64,000 bases of DNA from G963677325 sp963810555. GTDB taxonomy: Bacteria; Bacteroidota; Bacteroidia; Bacteroidales; Prolixibacteraceae. Under the pieces are notes generated by a model. It was not told the origin of the DNA. It saw only the letters and a program-made list of their open reading frames with translations, and did no database searches. Location of the stretch: the NCBI GenBank assembly GCA_963810555.1, contig CAWENX010000004.1, positions 1 through 64,000 on the forward strand, in the 5' to 3' direction. Shown here piece after piece: positions 56,687-64,000 of this stretch; position 1 is the stretch's first letter; every line of letters begins with the position of its first letter. Position numbers and translations under genes: made by a program.

Positions 56687-56908
56687 AATTAATAATCAAC
56701 AGAAAGAAATTAGTACCCTAAATCGCAAAGGTGGAAATAAATCAGGTGATTATCAAAAAGTAGGTAATAATAGTGATATGAGGCTTTATATTTTAATCGT
56801 AATTAAGTGATTACTTGAAAAGATTGCTCCTGAAAATGCGGAGATTTATATTGTTTGTCATAAAATTTCTCAGGTTGCTCACTTTATGTTCGCCATAATT
56901 GCTCCAAT

Positions 56909-57001
56909 GTTTGTATAAGATTTCTATAATGTTTGAATAATATTTCTGTAATATTTTATTACACGAACATTACACAAACATTACAGAAACATTACACAAA
57001 C
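56909..57001. repeat. 93-bp imperfect palindrome built of eight 11-bp units
   Basis: Four in-phase units (GTTTGTATAAG at 56909, ATTTCTATAAT at 56920, GTTTGAATAAT at 56931, ATTTCTGTAAT at 56942), a 5-base centre ATTTT, then four inverse units (ATTACACGAAC at 56958, ATTACACAAAC at 56969, ATTACAGAAAC at 56980, ATTACACAAAC at 56991). The outer three unit pairs differ from exact inverses by about two bases each; the inner pair differs more. Confidence 0.75.
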
Positions 57002-57130
57002 CCCGAAGTTAATACGGAGAAAACAGGTTCTTGTAACGAATAAAGAGGCAGGATAAAAGTGTCCGATTTCAGAAAAAGAATTGACGCTTTTTTGAAGTTC
57101 TCTGATCTTTATCAATAGTGTATTTATCAT

Positions 57131-57163
57131 TTTGATTATGGATGTATAATTTTTATACTTTTG
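57131..57163 (+). promoter_or_regulatory. Bacteroidota-type promoter of the flavin reductase gene
   Basis: TTTG (57131-57134), a 21-base spacer and TACTTTTG (57156-57163). The start ATG at 57179 is 15 bases later, so the mRNA leader is very short; this also rules out the in-frame TTG at 57161 as the start. Confidence 0.6.
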
Positions 57164-57178
57164 CGAAAACAGAAAACA

Positions 57179-57769
57179 ATGGGAAAAATAAACTGGAAAC
57201 CCGGTACAATGGTTTATCCTCTTCCTGCAGCGCTGATCAGTTGCGGCAGTACTCCTGAGGAATATAACGTGATGACTGTTTCATGGCTTGGAACAATTTG
57301 TTCCGAACCGCCGATGGTATATATCTCTGTACGCCCCGGCCGTCATTCACATGAGATTATTAAAAAGAACGGAGAGTTTGTTATAAACCTGACAACGGTT
57401 GAATTGGCAAAGGTTACTGACTGGTGCGGTGTAAAATCAGGACGGAACATGAATAAATTCAGGGAAAGCGGCCTCACTCCTATCCCCGCCACTGTTGTAA
57501 ATTGCCCGATTGTTGAAGAATCGCCTTTAAGTATTGAATGCAGGGTAAAGGAAGTCAAACCGCTTGGGTCGCACGATATGTTCATTGCAGATGTGGTGAA
57601 TGTAGTAGTAGAAGATAAATATATCAACCCTGAGTCAGGAGCCTTTGATCTTGCTTCGTCAGGCCTTATTGCCTACAGCCACGGAAATTATTACACAATG
57701 GGGAAAAAGATCGGGAAATTCGGATGGAGCGTAATGAAAGACAAGACAAAAAGGCGACTGAATAAGTAA
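57179..57769 (+). CDS. Flavin reductase/flavoredoxin-family protein
   Basis: A 196-residue FMN-binding split-barrel protein (flavin reductase-like domain). Landmarks: VYPLPAALISCGSTPEEYNV, MTVSWLGTICSEPPMVYISV, RPGRHSHEIIKKNGEFVINL (flavin-binding part) and HDMFIADVVNVVVEDKYI. It would carry or reduce FMN, acting as an electron carrier or oxidoreductase in an anaerobic cell. ATG 57179 is the start. The stop is directly followed by an octamer array. Confidence 0.83.
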   Translation: MGKINWKPGTMVYPLPAALISCGSTPEEYNVMTVSWLGTICSEPPMVYISVRPGRHSHEIIKKNGEFVINLTTVELAKVTDWCGVKSGRNMNKFRESGLTPIPATVVNCPIVEESPLSIECRVKEVKPLGSHDMFIADVVNVVVEDKYINPESGAFDLASSGLIAYSHGNYYTMGKKIGKFGWSVMKDKTKRRLNK

Positions 57770-57771
57770 AT

Positions 57772-57811
57772 GTTTCAGAGTTTCAGGGTTTCAGGGTTTC
57801 AGAGTTTGAAT
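57772..57811. repeat. Octamer array, left flank of the four-helix-bundle gene
   Basis: Five in-phase 8-bp units of the type GTTTCAGG/GTTTCAGA, from 3 bases after the flavin reductase stop. The inverse array is at 58237-58276. Confidence 0.75.
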
Positions 57812-57848
57812 AAAAGTTCCGCATTATTTCAAGTTAAAAGGTAAATCA

Positions 57849-58256
57849 ATGACGGTACACAGATTTGAAGATTTGGAAATATGGAAGAATGCCAGAATCC
57901 TTTGTAATAAAGTAAGGGATATTTCAATTAATTCTCCCCTTTCAAGGGATTTTTCACTTAAAGACCAGATTCTTAGATCAAGTGGATCTGTTATGGATAA
58001 TATAGCTGAAGGGTATGAACGCGATGGAAAAAAGGAATTCATTCAATTTCTTTATATTGCAAAAGGAAGCCTTGGTGAAACGAGATCGCAGTTAAATCGT
58101 TGTTTCGATGCTCACCATTTATCAGAAGAACAATATTCATCTTTGATAAATGATTGCCTTAATCTTTCGGCACAAATTAAGAAATTCATAAATTACCTCT
58201 CAAAATCAGATTATGAAGGTAACAAAAGAATCACCCCTCAAACACTGAAACGTTGA
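57849..58256 (+). CDS. Four-helix-bundle protein (S23/23S rRNA intervening-sequence type)
   Basis: A 135-residue all-helical protein of the family first seen in 23S rRNA intervening sequences. Signature: FEDLEIWKNARILCNKV at the N-terminus, FSLKDQILRSSGSVMDNIAE (about 37-56), GYERDGKKEFIQFLYIAKGS and LGETRSQL. Members form small pentamers; function is unknown except for the Avd relatives that assist diversity-generating retroelements. Here there is no rRNA and no reverse transcriptase. The gene is enclosed by inverted octamer arrays, and its last codons (PQTLKR, stop TGA 58254-58256) are encoded by the right array. Confidence 0.87.
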   Translation: MTVHRFEDLEIWKNARILCNKVRDISINSPLSRDFSLKDQILRSSGSVMDNIAEGYERDGKKEFIQFLYIAKGSLGETRSQLNRCFDAHHLSEEQYSSLINDCLNLSAQIKKFINYLSKSDYEGNKRITPQTLKR

Positions 58257-58276
58257 AACTCTGAAACCCTGAAACA
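58237..58276. repeat. Octamer array, right flank of the four-helix-bundle gene
   Basis: Five in-phase 8-bp units of the type CTGAAACC/CTGAAACA, the reverse complement of the left array. It overlaps the gene's last codons and ends 7 bases before the next start codon. Confidence 0.75.
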
Positions 58277-58283
58277 ATACAAT

Positions 58284-60394
58284 ATGAAAAACAGTATCAA
58301 AATCGGAATCTTATTTTTTTTAATTATGACAGGATGCAATACAAATAATACTGTAAAACAGACCAATCCCTTACTGGCAGAATGGAAAACTCCTCATGAA
58401 ACGCCTCCCTTTCCGGAGATCAAACCTGAGCATTTTATTCCTGCTATTGATGTAACACTGGCAGAAGCAAGAAAGGAGGTTGATGCCATTATTAACAATA
58501 AAGAAAAACCCGACTTTGCCAACGTAATTGTTGCTCTTGAAGTCGCGGGAGAAAAACTTGAACGGGTTGCAAATGTATTGTATAACCTGAATTCTTCAAA
58601 TACCAATGATACGATTCAGAAAATCACTCGCGAGGTTTCTCCGAAACTGACTGAATTTTCGAATTATGTTTCTCTCAATGAAACTCTTTTCAAAAAAATA
58701 AAAGAGGTCTATCAGCAAAAAGATCAGTTAAATCTTATCTCCTGAAGATAAAGAACTTCTCGAAAAGAAATATCTTGGTTTTGTGCGCAGCGGGGCAAAT
58801 CTTGAGGGGGATGCAAAAAAGCGTTATGCTGAAATAACGACCGAACTGGCTCAGTTATCCCTTAAATTCAATGAAAACGTCCTGGCTGAGACCAATGCCT
58901 ATCAACTCGATATCACCGATAAGAAAGATATGGCAGGCATTCCGGAGGCTGAGCGTGAAGCCGCAGCCCAGGCCGCCAAACAAAAAGGCAAGGAAGGCTG
59001 GTTGTTCAATTTACAGGGGCCAAGTTTACGGCGCTTTTATGAAATATGCGGATAATCGCCAACTGCGCGAACAAATGTACAGGGCATATACTTCAAGAGG
59101 ATTCCAAAAGAACGACAGAAATAATGAAGAGATTATCCGCAAGATAGTTAATCTTCGTCTTGAAGTAGCTAAACTACTGGGATATAACACTTATGCAGAT
59201 TATGTACTTGCTCAAAGAATGGCTGAGAATCCCAAAAAAGTAAATGATTTTCTGAATGAGCTGCATGATGCATCAAGAGTTCCTGCAGAAAAAGAATTCA
59301 AAGAAGTGGAAACTTTTGCCAAAAAAATTGGATTTAAAGACAAACTTCAGCGCTGGGACTGGAGCTATTATTCCGAGAAACTTAAGAATGCCAGCTACCA
59401 GTTTGATGAACAGCAGGTAAAGCCTTATTTTCAGCTTGATAAGGTGCGGGAAGGAGTCTTTGAACTGGCACACCGTTTATATGGCCTGACTTTTAAGGTT
59501 AATAAAGAGATTCCTGTATATCATCCGGATGTGACTGCCTATGATGTCTTTGATCAGGATGGTTCATTTCTTTCGGTACTCTACCTTGATTTCTTTCCCC
59601 GTGAGGGCAAGAACGGAGGGGCCTGGATGAATGATCTGCGGCCTGAAAGCGATATAAACGGGAAATCCATACGACCTTTGATTACAGTAGTAACGAATTT
59701 TACCAAACCTACAGCAACAAAGCCCTCATTGCTTACATTTTATGAAGTTTCCACCTTCCTTCACGAATTCGGACATGCCCTGCATGGAATGCTGGCTAAA
59801 ACAGTTTATCCAAGTATGTCAGGAACAAATGTTTACAGGGACTTTGTTGAGCTTCCCTCCCAGATCATGCAAAACTGGTGCACTCAGAAAGAATGGCTTA
59901 ATCTGTTTGCCACGAATTATGAAACAGGAGAAAAGATTCCTGAAGAACTGGTAAAGAAGCTGATCGATTCAGAAAATTTCCAGGCAGGGTATCTTAACGA
60001 ACGTCAATTGAGCTTTGGAATGAATGATATGGCATGGCATACAATCACTGAACCTTATAATGGGGATATCCTTAGCTTTGAACAGAAAGCAATGGCCCCA
60101 ACGGAACTTTTCGAACCGGTAGCAGGCAGTTGTATGAGCACCGCATTCTCTCATATTTTTGCGGGAGGGTACGCTGCGGGATATTATGGCTACAAATGGG
60201 CTGAAGTACTTGATGCTGACGCATTCTCACTGTTTAAAAAGAACGGAATATTTGATAAGGCCACTGCAGAATCTTTCCGGAAGAATATTCTGGAAAAGGG
60301 AGGTACAGAAAATCCGATGAAATTATACGTTGCCTTCAGAGGACAGGAGCCTTCCATTGAGCCATTGCTTGAAAGAAGCGGACTAAAGAAGTGA
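58284..60394 (+). CDS. dcp: M3-family peptidase, Dcp-like lipoprotein (two frameshifts)
   Basis: A zinc oligopeptidase or peptidyl-dipeptidase of about 702 residues when joined. A lipoprotein signal (LFFLIMTGCN) places it in the envelope. The zinc motif is HEFGHALHGML (59762 region) with the downstream Glu about 28 residues on; LPSQIMQNWCTQKEW and FAGGYAAGYYGYKWAEVLDAD are usual for Dcp. An extra A near 58737 splits LNL from SPEDKELLEKKYLGF. An extra T in TTT near 59029 splits GPS from GAFMKYADNRQLREQ. The stop TGA is inside a heptamer array. It may degrade peptides for nutrition. Confidence 0.85.
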
Positions 60395-60472
60395 TCAATA
60401 AACAGTGATCAGTCTTTCAGGGTTTCAGATGGAATACACTGATTACCGATCACTGATAACTGATTACTTTTA
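60390..60472. repeat. Heptamer arrays between dcp and pheS
   Basis: Units AGTGATC, AATAAAC, AGTGATC, AGTCTTT at 60390-60417 (dcp stop within the first), two GTTTCAG-type units, then ACTGATT, ACCGATC, ACTGATA, ACTGATT in phase at 60438-60465. The pheS -7 box begins right after. Confidence 0.7.
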
Positions 60473-60474
60473 TC

Positions 60475-60482
60475 TAATTTTG
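60475..60482 (+). promoter_or_regulatory. Candidate -7 box of pheS
   Basis: TAATTTTG matches TAnnTTTG and lies 22 bases before the pheS start. The region where the -33 box should be is a heptamer array. Confidence 0.5.
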
Positions 60483-60503
60483 CAGATACAAAAGTAGATT
60501 GAA

Positions 60504-61523
60504 ATGTTAGAGCGTATCAGGGAATTACAAAACGAGATTGATAATTTAAAGGCCGGTTCTGCTGAAGAGGCTGAAGCACTTCGTATAAAATACCTCAGTA
60601 AGAAAGGTGAGATTTCCAGGTTGTTTGAGGAGTTCAGGAATGTTCCTGCCGAACAGAAGCGGGAAATCGGTCAGGCTGTTAATCTTCTAAAAGAGAAGGC
60701 CCAGGAGAAAATCAGTCAATTAAAGGATAGTTTACAGGGTGAAGAGAAAAAACATTCAGAGATTGATCTTACTCTTCCGGCCGAATCGATGAAGCTCGGT
60801 ACAAGACACCCCATCAGCATTGTTAAAAATAATCTGCTTGAAATATTTAAAAGACTCGGATTTGTAGTTTCCGAGGGTCCTGAGATTGAAGATGACTGGC
60901 ATGTATTCAGCGCTTTGAATTTCCCTGAAGAACATCCGGCACGCGATATGCAGGATACTTTTTTTATTCAGAGAAATCCTGATATCCTTTTGCGTACCCA
61001 CACTTCTTCTGTACAGGTACATGATATGGAAACGATGAAACCTCCGATCCGTACTGTAACCTTTGGAAGGGTTTTCCGAAATGAAGCCATCTCCTACAGG
61101 GCTCATTGCATGTTTCACCAGATCGAAGGACTATATGTTGATGAAAATGTATCCTTTGCTGACCTAAAACAAACCCTGACTTATTTTGCCAAGGAATTCT
61201 TTGGAGAGAATGTGGAGATCAGGATGCGCCCCTCTTATTTCCCTTTTACAGAACCCTCTGCAGAAGTTGATATATCCTGTACCATTTGCAGCGGTAAAGG
61301 TTGCAATGTGTGCAAATACACAGGATGGCTTGAAATTTTGGGATGCGGGATGGTTGATCCCCATGTATTCGACAATTTGAATATTGACAGCCAAAAGTAT
61401 ACAGGTTTCGCCTTTGGAATGGGAATAGAACGCATCGCCATGCTGAAGTACGGCATTAACGATCTTCGCCTTTATTTTGAAAATGACGTAAGGTTCTTAC
61501 AGCAGTTTCAGTCGGCCTATTGA
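60504..61523 (+). CDS. pheS: Phenylalanine-tRNA ligase alpha subunit
   Basis: The catalytic subunit of the alpha2-beta2 phenylalanyl-tRNA synthetase. The N-terminal coiled coil (LERIRELQNEIDNLKAG to about residue 90) binds tRNA. The class II core shows motif 1 in FKRLGFVVSEGPEIEDDWHV, motif 2 FGRVFRNEAISYRAHCMFHQ (about 192-211) and motif 3 GFAFGMGIERIAMLKYGI (about 305-322). The Phe-pocket region PYFPFTEPSAEV-like (SYFPFTEPSAEVDI) is normal. Complete at 339 residues. pheT is not adjacent; a terminator follows, as in many Bacteroidota where pheS and pheT are apart. Confidence 0.96.
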   Translation: MLERIRELQNEIDNLKAGSAEEAEALRIKYLSKKGEISRLFEEFRNVPAEQKREIGQAVNLLKEKAQEKISQLKDSLQGEEKKHSEIDLTLPAESMKLGTRHPISIVKNNLLEIFKRLGFVVSEGPEIEDDWHVFSALNFPEEHPARDMQDTFFIQRNPDILLRTHTSSVQVHDMETMKPPIRTVTFGRVFRNEAISYRAHCMFHQIEGLYVDENVSFADLKQTLTYFAKEFFGENVEIRMRPSYFPFTEPSAEVDISCTICSGKGCNVCKYTGWLEILGCGMVDPHVFDNLNIDSQKYTGFAFGMGIERIAMLKYGINDLRLYFENDVRFLQQFQSAY

Positions 61524-61576
61524 TTTTGGCAATATACGATAGACAGTAGTCTAATAATTTAGAATAAGCCCTAAAG

Positions 61577-61609
61577 AAAAACGCCCTGATTTTACATTAG
61601 GGCGTTTTT
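61577..61609 (+). terminator. Rho-independent terminator of pheS
   Basis: AAAAACGCCCT and AGGGCGTTTTT pair perfectly (11 bp) around an 11-base loop with a T run; 54 bases after the stop. Confidence 0.88.
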
Positions 61610-61709
61610 ATATTTGTACCGATCTTCAATCTAAATGAGTTTTACCCCGGGGCGATACTCATAATGAAGCATCTTTGTTGCGGCTCCGTCGGTATCATCA
61701 ACAAAGGTT

Positions 61710-62963
61710 TCAGTTGATAGGATCCCATTTGATCGTACGCTTCAATTGACAGGCAATATTCCCTAAATTGCAAACCGTACAACTGCTGTGACCTATTTCA
61801 ACAGGAACAACAGGATCGATGCGTTTGCGCAATGCCTCGATAAAGTTCAACTGATGAGGAATCTTTGTTTCATACGGACCTTCGCTTTTTTCCTTTTTCT
61901 CGGCATAGAACTTCTGATCGGAAGCATTGAAATAACCACGGGCCACTTCAATCCATCCATTCTCGCCCCAGAATTTAACCCCTTTTGTTAATTTCTGATC
62001 GAAAGGCTCAGAAGTCATCACAACTCCATTGGCATATTTGAATTGCATAAACTCAGTTCCGTCGCCAATAGGTGAAGCTTCAACCGGCCCATTTTTATCC
62101 ATTCCAAGACCCCACTGGGCGATATCAAACATATGAGCGCCCCAGTCGGTTGTGAAGCCGCCGCCCATTTCTGTATACCAGCGCCAGGCGCCCCATATTT
62201 TCTCGTTTACTTCAGGATCAAGGGAAATAGGGGGATCCAATTGATTGTTAAAATGGATATCCTGAGGCAGAGAACCTAACCACATAGGCCAGTTCAGATC
62301 TGCAGGAAGCGGTTCTTCAGGAAGGTCATAAGGCTTTGGAGGAGCGCCCACATAAGCATTTACCTTAGAGATTTTTCCAAGAGCACCTGATTGTACCAAT
62401 TGGACGGCATGCTGGAAATTAGGATCTGAACGCTGCTGGCTTCCGATTCCAAGGATACGGCCTGTTTCACGGACTACTTTTTTAAGCATCTGACCCTCGT
62501 AAATCGTAAAGGTCATCGGTTTTTCAAGATAAACATCTTTACCGGCCTTACAGGCAGCTATCGCAATTCTTGCATGGGTAAAATCAGGAACGGCAATTAC
62601 TACGGCGTCAATATCATCCCTCTTTAACAGGTCTTCAAAGTTCTCGTAGGTATCAACTTTTACCACTTTTCCTCCCTTTTCAGCCTCTTTTGCTTCCTTG
62701 GCATAAAAATCGGTAACCCTTTTTTCAAATCTTTTGCGCTTGATGCCATAAACATCACATCCGGCGAGAACCCTTACTCCTGGAATATTAAGAAAACCCC
62801 TTAGCAGGAACATTGACTGCTGCCCTAATCCAATAAATCCCAATCTAATTTCTTTTTTTGTCCCGCATGAAACTATCCCCGGGATCACTGCAAGACCGGC
62901 CAATCCAAATGCTGAAGCGTTCAGAAACTGCCGTCTCGACCATCCTTTTTTTTGTTCTTCCAT
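61710..62963 (-). CDS. Tat-exported Gfo/Idh/MocA-family oxidoreductase
   Basis: A 417-residue oxidoreductase-like protein with a twin-arginine signal (WSRRQFLNASAFGLAGLAV), then a possible lipobox IVSCG. The Rossmann N-terminus is IRLGFIGLGQQSMFLLRG; catalytic Lys in VYLEKPMTF (about 145-153); TEMGGGFTTDWGAHMFDIAQ (about 255-274) holds the conserved Asp/His. Such exported, cofactor-carrying members act on glycans in Bacteroidota, for example the NAD-bound glycosidases of family GH109; this is a possibility, not a call. No operon partner in view. Confidence 0.83.
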   Translation of the reverse strand: MEEQKKGWSRRQFLNASAFGLAGLAVIPGIVSCGTKKEIRLGFIGLGQQSMFLLRGFLNIPGVRVLAGCDVYGIKRKRFEKRVTDFYAKEAKEAEKGGKVVKVDTYENFEDLLKRDDIDAVVIAVPDFTHARIAIAACKAGKDVYLEKPMTFTIYEGQMLKKVVRETGRILGIGSQQRSDPNFQHAVQLVQSGALGKISKVNAYVGAPPKPYDLPEEPLPADLNWPMWLGSLPQDIHFNNQLDPPISLDPEVNEKIWGAWRWYTEMGGGFTTDWGAHMFDIAQWGLGMDKNGPVEASPIGDGTEFMQFKYANGVVMTSEPFDQKLTKGVKFWGENGWIEVARGYFNASDQKFYAEKKEKSEGPYETKIPHQLNFIEALRKRIDPVVPVEIGHSSCTVCNLGNIACQLKRTIKWDPIN

Positions 62964-63149
62964 GTTTTAACTCTGCTTTTTAGTTATTTAATCTGATCAA
63001 GGCGTCCCTCCAATATGAGGAATTTAATATTCACCTTATTTAGTTTAGAAATCAAACGCAAAGTAAGAAAAATTTTCTTTGGTAACACAATAATAATTAA
63101 ACCTTAAAATTCATTCTGTTATTTGAAAGCAGAATTCCTGCTATAGTTT

Positions 63150-64000
63150 TCAGGCAAATGATTTATCAGAAGGATGATTCACAATTTTATAAATTTCAAA
63201 CCAGGCGATGCTTAGAAAACCTATGGCAATACAAACAAGGGCTTCACCGAAAGATATCTTTTCAAATTGAAACAGGCTCAAAAGGAAAGGTACATTCAGA
63301 ATGAGAACAAGAAAAAAAGCTCCTCCGCCAACAATCCATTTTATAGTTTTATTTGGAATTACCAATATCTGAAAGATATTTTGGGACCATGAGCGATTGG
63401 ACAATATTGCAGCGATATTGGATGCTATAAGTGTTACGAAAGTTAAGGCACGAACTTCTCTTTCACTGTATCCGTATTTCAAACCCAATAAATAAACTGA
63501 AAAAACAATGACCAGAATTCCTATTCCCTGTGTACAACCCAGAAGTATTTTTTTTGTCCCGAAGAAAGGCTCTTCAACATTTCTGGGTGGACGGTTCATT
63601 ACATTTTTTTCCTCTTTTTCTGCTTCAAATGCTATTGAACACGCAGGATCGATGATTAATTCAAGGAATACAATATGAACCGGCCACAGGATAAGCGGAA
63701 GATCGGCAAAAAAAACAGGGATAATTGATAAACCTGCAATCGGAACATGAATTGCAAAGATATATCCAAGCGCTTTCTGAAGATTATCAAAGATTCGCCT
63801 TCCCATTCTTACAGAACCAACAATCGATTCAAAATTATCATCCATCAAAACCAACGAAGAAGCCTCTCTTGCAACGTCAGTTCCCTTCTCTCCCATGGCA
63901 ATCCCAATATTTGCTGATTTAAGCGCAGGAGCATCATTTACCCCGTCACCCGTCATGGCGACTATTTCATTGTTTCTTTTCAAAGCATTAACTATCTTGA
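63150..64000 (-). CDS. P-type cation-transporting ATPase, C-terminal part (5' end outside window)
   Basis: The 3' part of a P-type ATPase, probably of the P2A calcium/cation group. MTGDGVNDAPALKSANIGIA is the hinge motif that binds Mg2+, followed by GEKGTDVAREASSLVLMDDNF and six C-terminal helices: ALGYIFAIHVPIAGLSIIPV, LPLILWPVHIVFLELIIDPA (conserved Asp-Pro of helix 6), and four more to the end. The protein continues past base 64000 (KIVNALKRNN at the edge). The transported ion cannot be fixed without the N-terminal part. Confidence 0.87.
   Translation of the reverse strand, partial: KIVNALKRNNEIVAMTGDGVNDAPALKSANIGIAMGEKGTDVAREASSLVLMDDNFESIVGSVRMGRRIFDNLQKALGYIFAIHVPIAGLSIIPVFFADLPLILWPVHIVFLELIIDPACSIAFEAEKEEKNVMNRPPRNVEEPFFGTKKILLGCTQGIGILVIVFSVYLLGLKYGYSEREVRALTFVTLIASNIAAILSNRSWSQNIFQILVIPNKTIKWIVGGGAFFLVLILNVPFLLSLFQFEKISFGEALVCIAIGFLSIAWFEIYKIVNHPSDKSFA

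Larger units (their letters stand above)
56687..57178. other. Divergent intergenic region with a large 11-bp-phased palindrome
   Basis: 492 bases between hddA and the flavin reductase gene. The main content is the palindrome at 56909-57001 and a promoter close to the flavin reductase start. No gene. Confidence 0.5.

Noticed and set aside
57849..58256. Diversity-generating retroelement, because the protein resembles Avd
   Set aside because: No reverse transcriptase, template repeat or variable repeat was found within the window around it.
57849..58256. 23S rRNA intervening sequence
   Set aside because: No rRNA sequence flanks the gene; its neighbours are protein genes.

Overview
The window reads as part of a Bacteroidota (probably Bacteroidales/Marinilabiliales-like) chromosome, most likely from an environmental or metagenomic assembly. 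The grounds are the gene families (rel-fur-purA cluster, fused NuoCD, SusCD-free carbohydrate-type periplasmic and lipoproteins), AT-rich DNA, weak Shine-Dalgarno signals, and several upstream boxes fitting the Bacteroidota -7 consensus TAnnTTTG. No rRNA, tRNA, CRISPR array or prophage was seen.

Layout. 1-5.5 kb (+): a frameshifted UvrD-like helicase tail, a quinone-oxidoreductase-like enzyme, ClpP, an AlkD-type DNA glycosylase, an SDR, an ABM-fold protein and a decayed small membrane protein. 5.6-7.1 kb: an IS5-like element. 7.4-22.4 kb (-): a complete respiratory complex I operon, nuoA-B-CD-E-F-G-H-I-J-K-L-M-N, with frameshifts in nuoH and nuoM. 22.8-32.9 kb: a ferric-reductase/NOX-like flavoprotein, an SGNH esterase lipoprotein, an NmrA-like protein, an exported TIM-barrel isomerase, an ABC-F ATPase, endonuclease III (broken), a 55-residue 2[4Fe-4S] ferredoxin and a Gfo/Idh/MocA oxidoreductase. 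33-37.6 kb: a RACo-like ferredoxin/ASKHA protein between two MITE-like sequences, then an IS4-family element inside an older gene. 38-45 kb: a DegT aminotransferase, a hydroxypyruvate-isomerase-like protein, an NTF2-like lipoprotein, two tandemly duplicated secreted beta-helix proteins and an APC permease. 45.4-47.1 kb: an ISNCY-like element. 47.3-56.7 kb (-): a secreted TIM-barrel protein, purA, a Fur-family regulator, rel, a GT4 glycosyltransferase, a HddC-GmhB fusion and HddA (GDP-heptose synthesis). 57-64 kb: a flavin reductase, a four-helix-bundle protein, an M3 peptidase, pheS, a Tat-exported Gfo/Idh/MocA protein and the 3' end of a P-type cation ATPase.

The most unusual signal is not a gene. 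The spaces between genes are built largely of degenerate but strictly phased short repeats with unit lengths of 7, 8 or 11 bp. Heptamer and octamer arrays repeatedly begin inside the last codons of a gene and supply its stop codon (SDR, SGNH, nuoA, nuoB, nuoCD, nuoE, nth, a Gfo gene, the four-helix-bundle gene, the M3 peptidase). Other arrays form long imperfect palindromes: heptamers at 28369-28511, and 11-mers at 56909-57001. Two of the three insertion sequences sit inside such 11-bp-unit palindromes. The four-helix-bundle gene is bracketed by inverted octamer arrays, like a cassette.

A second pattern is the number of single-base indels, many in short homopolymers, in genes expected to be conserved (nuoM, nuoH, ABC-F, M3 peptidase, nth). 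This looks more like consensus sequence error than decay, so the frameshifted genes should be read with that in mind.
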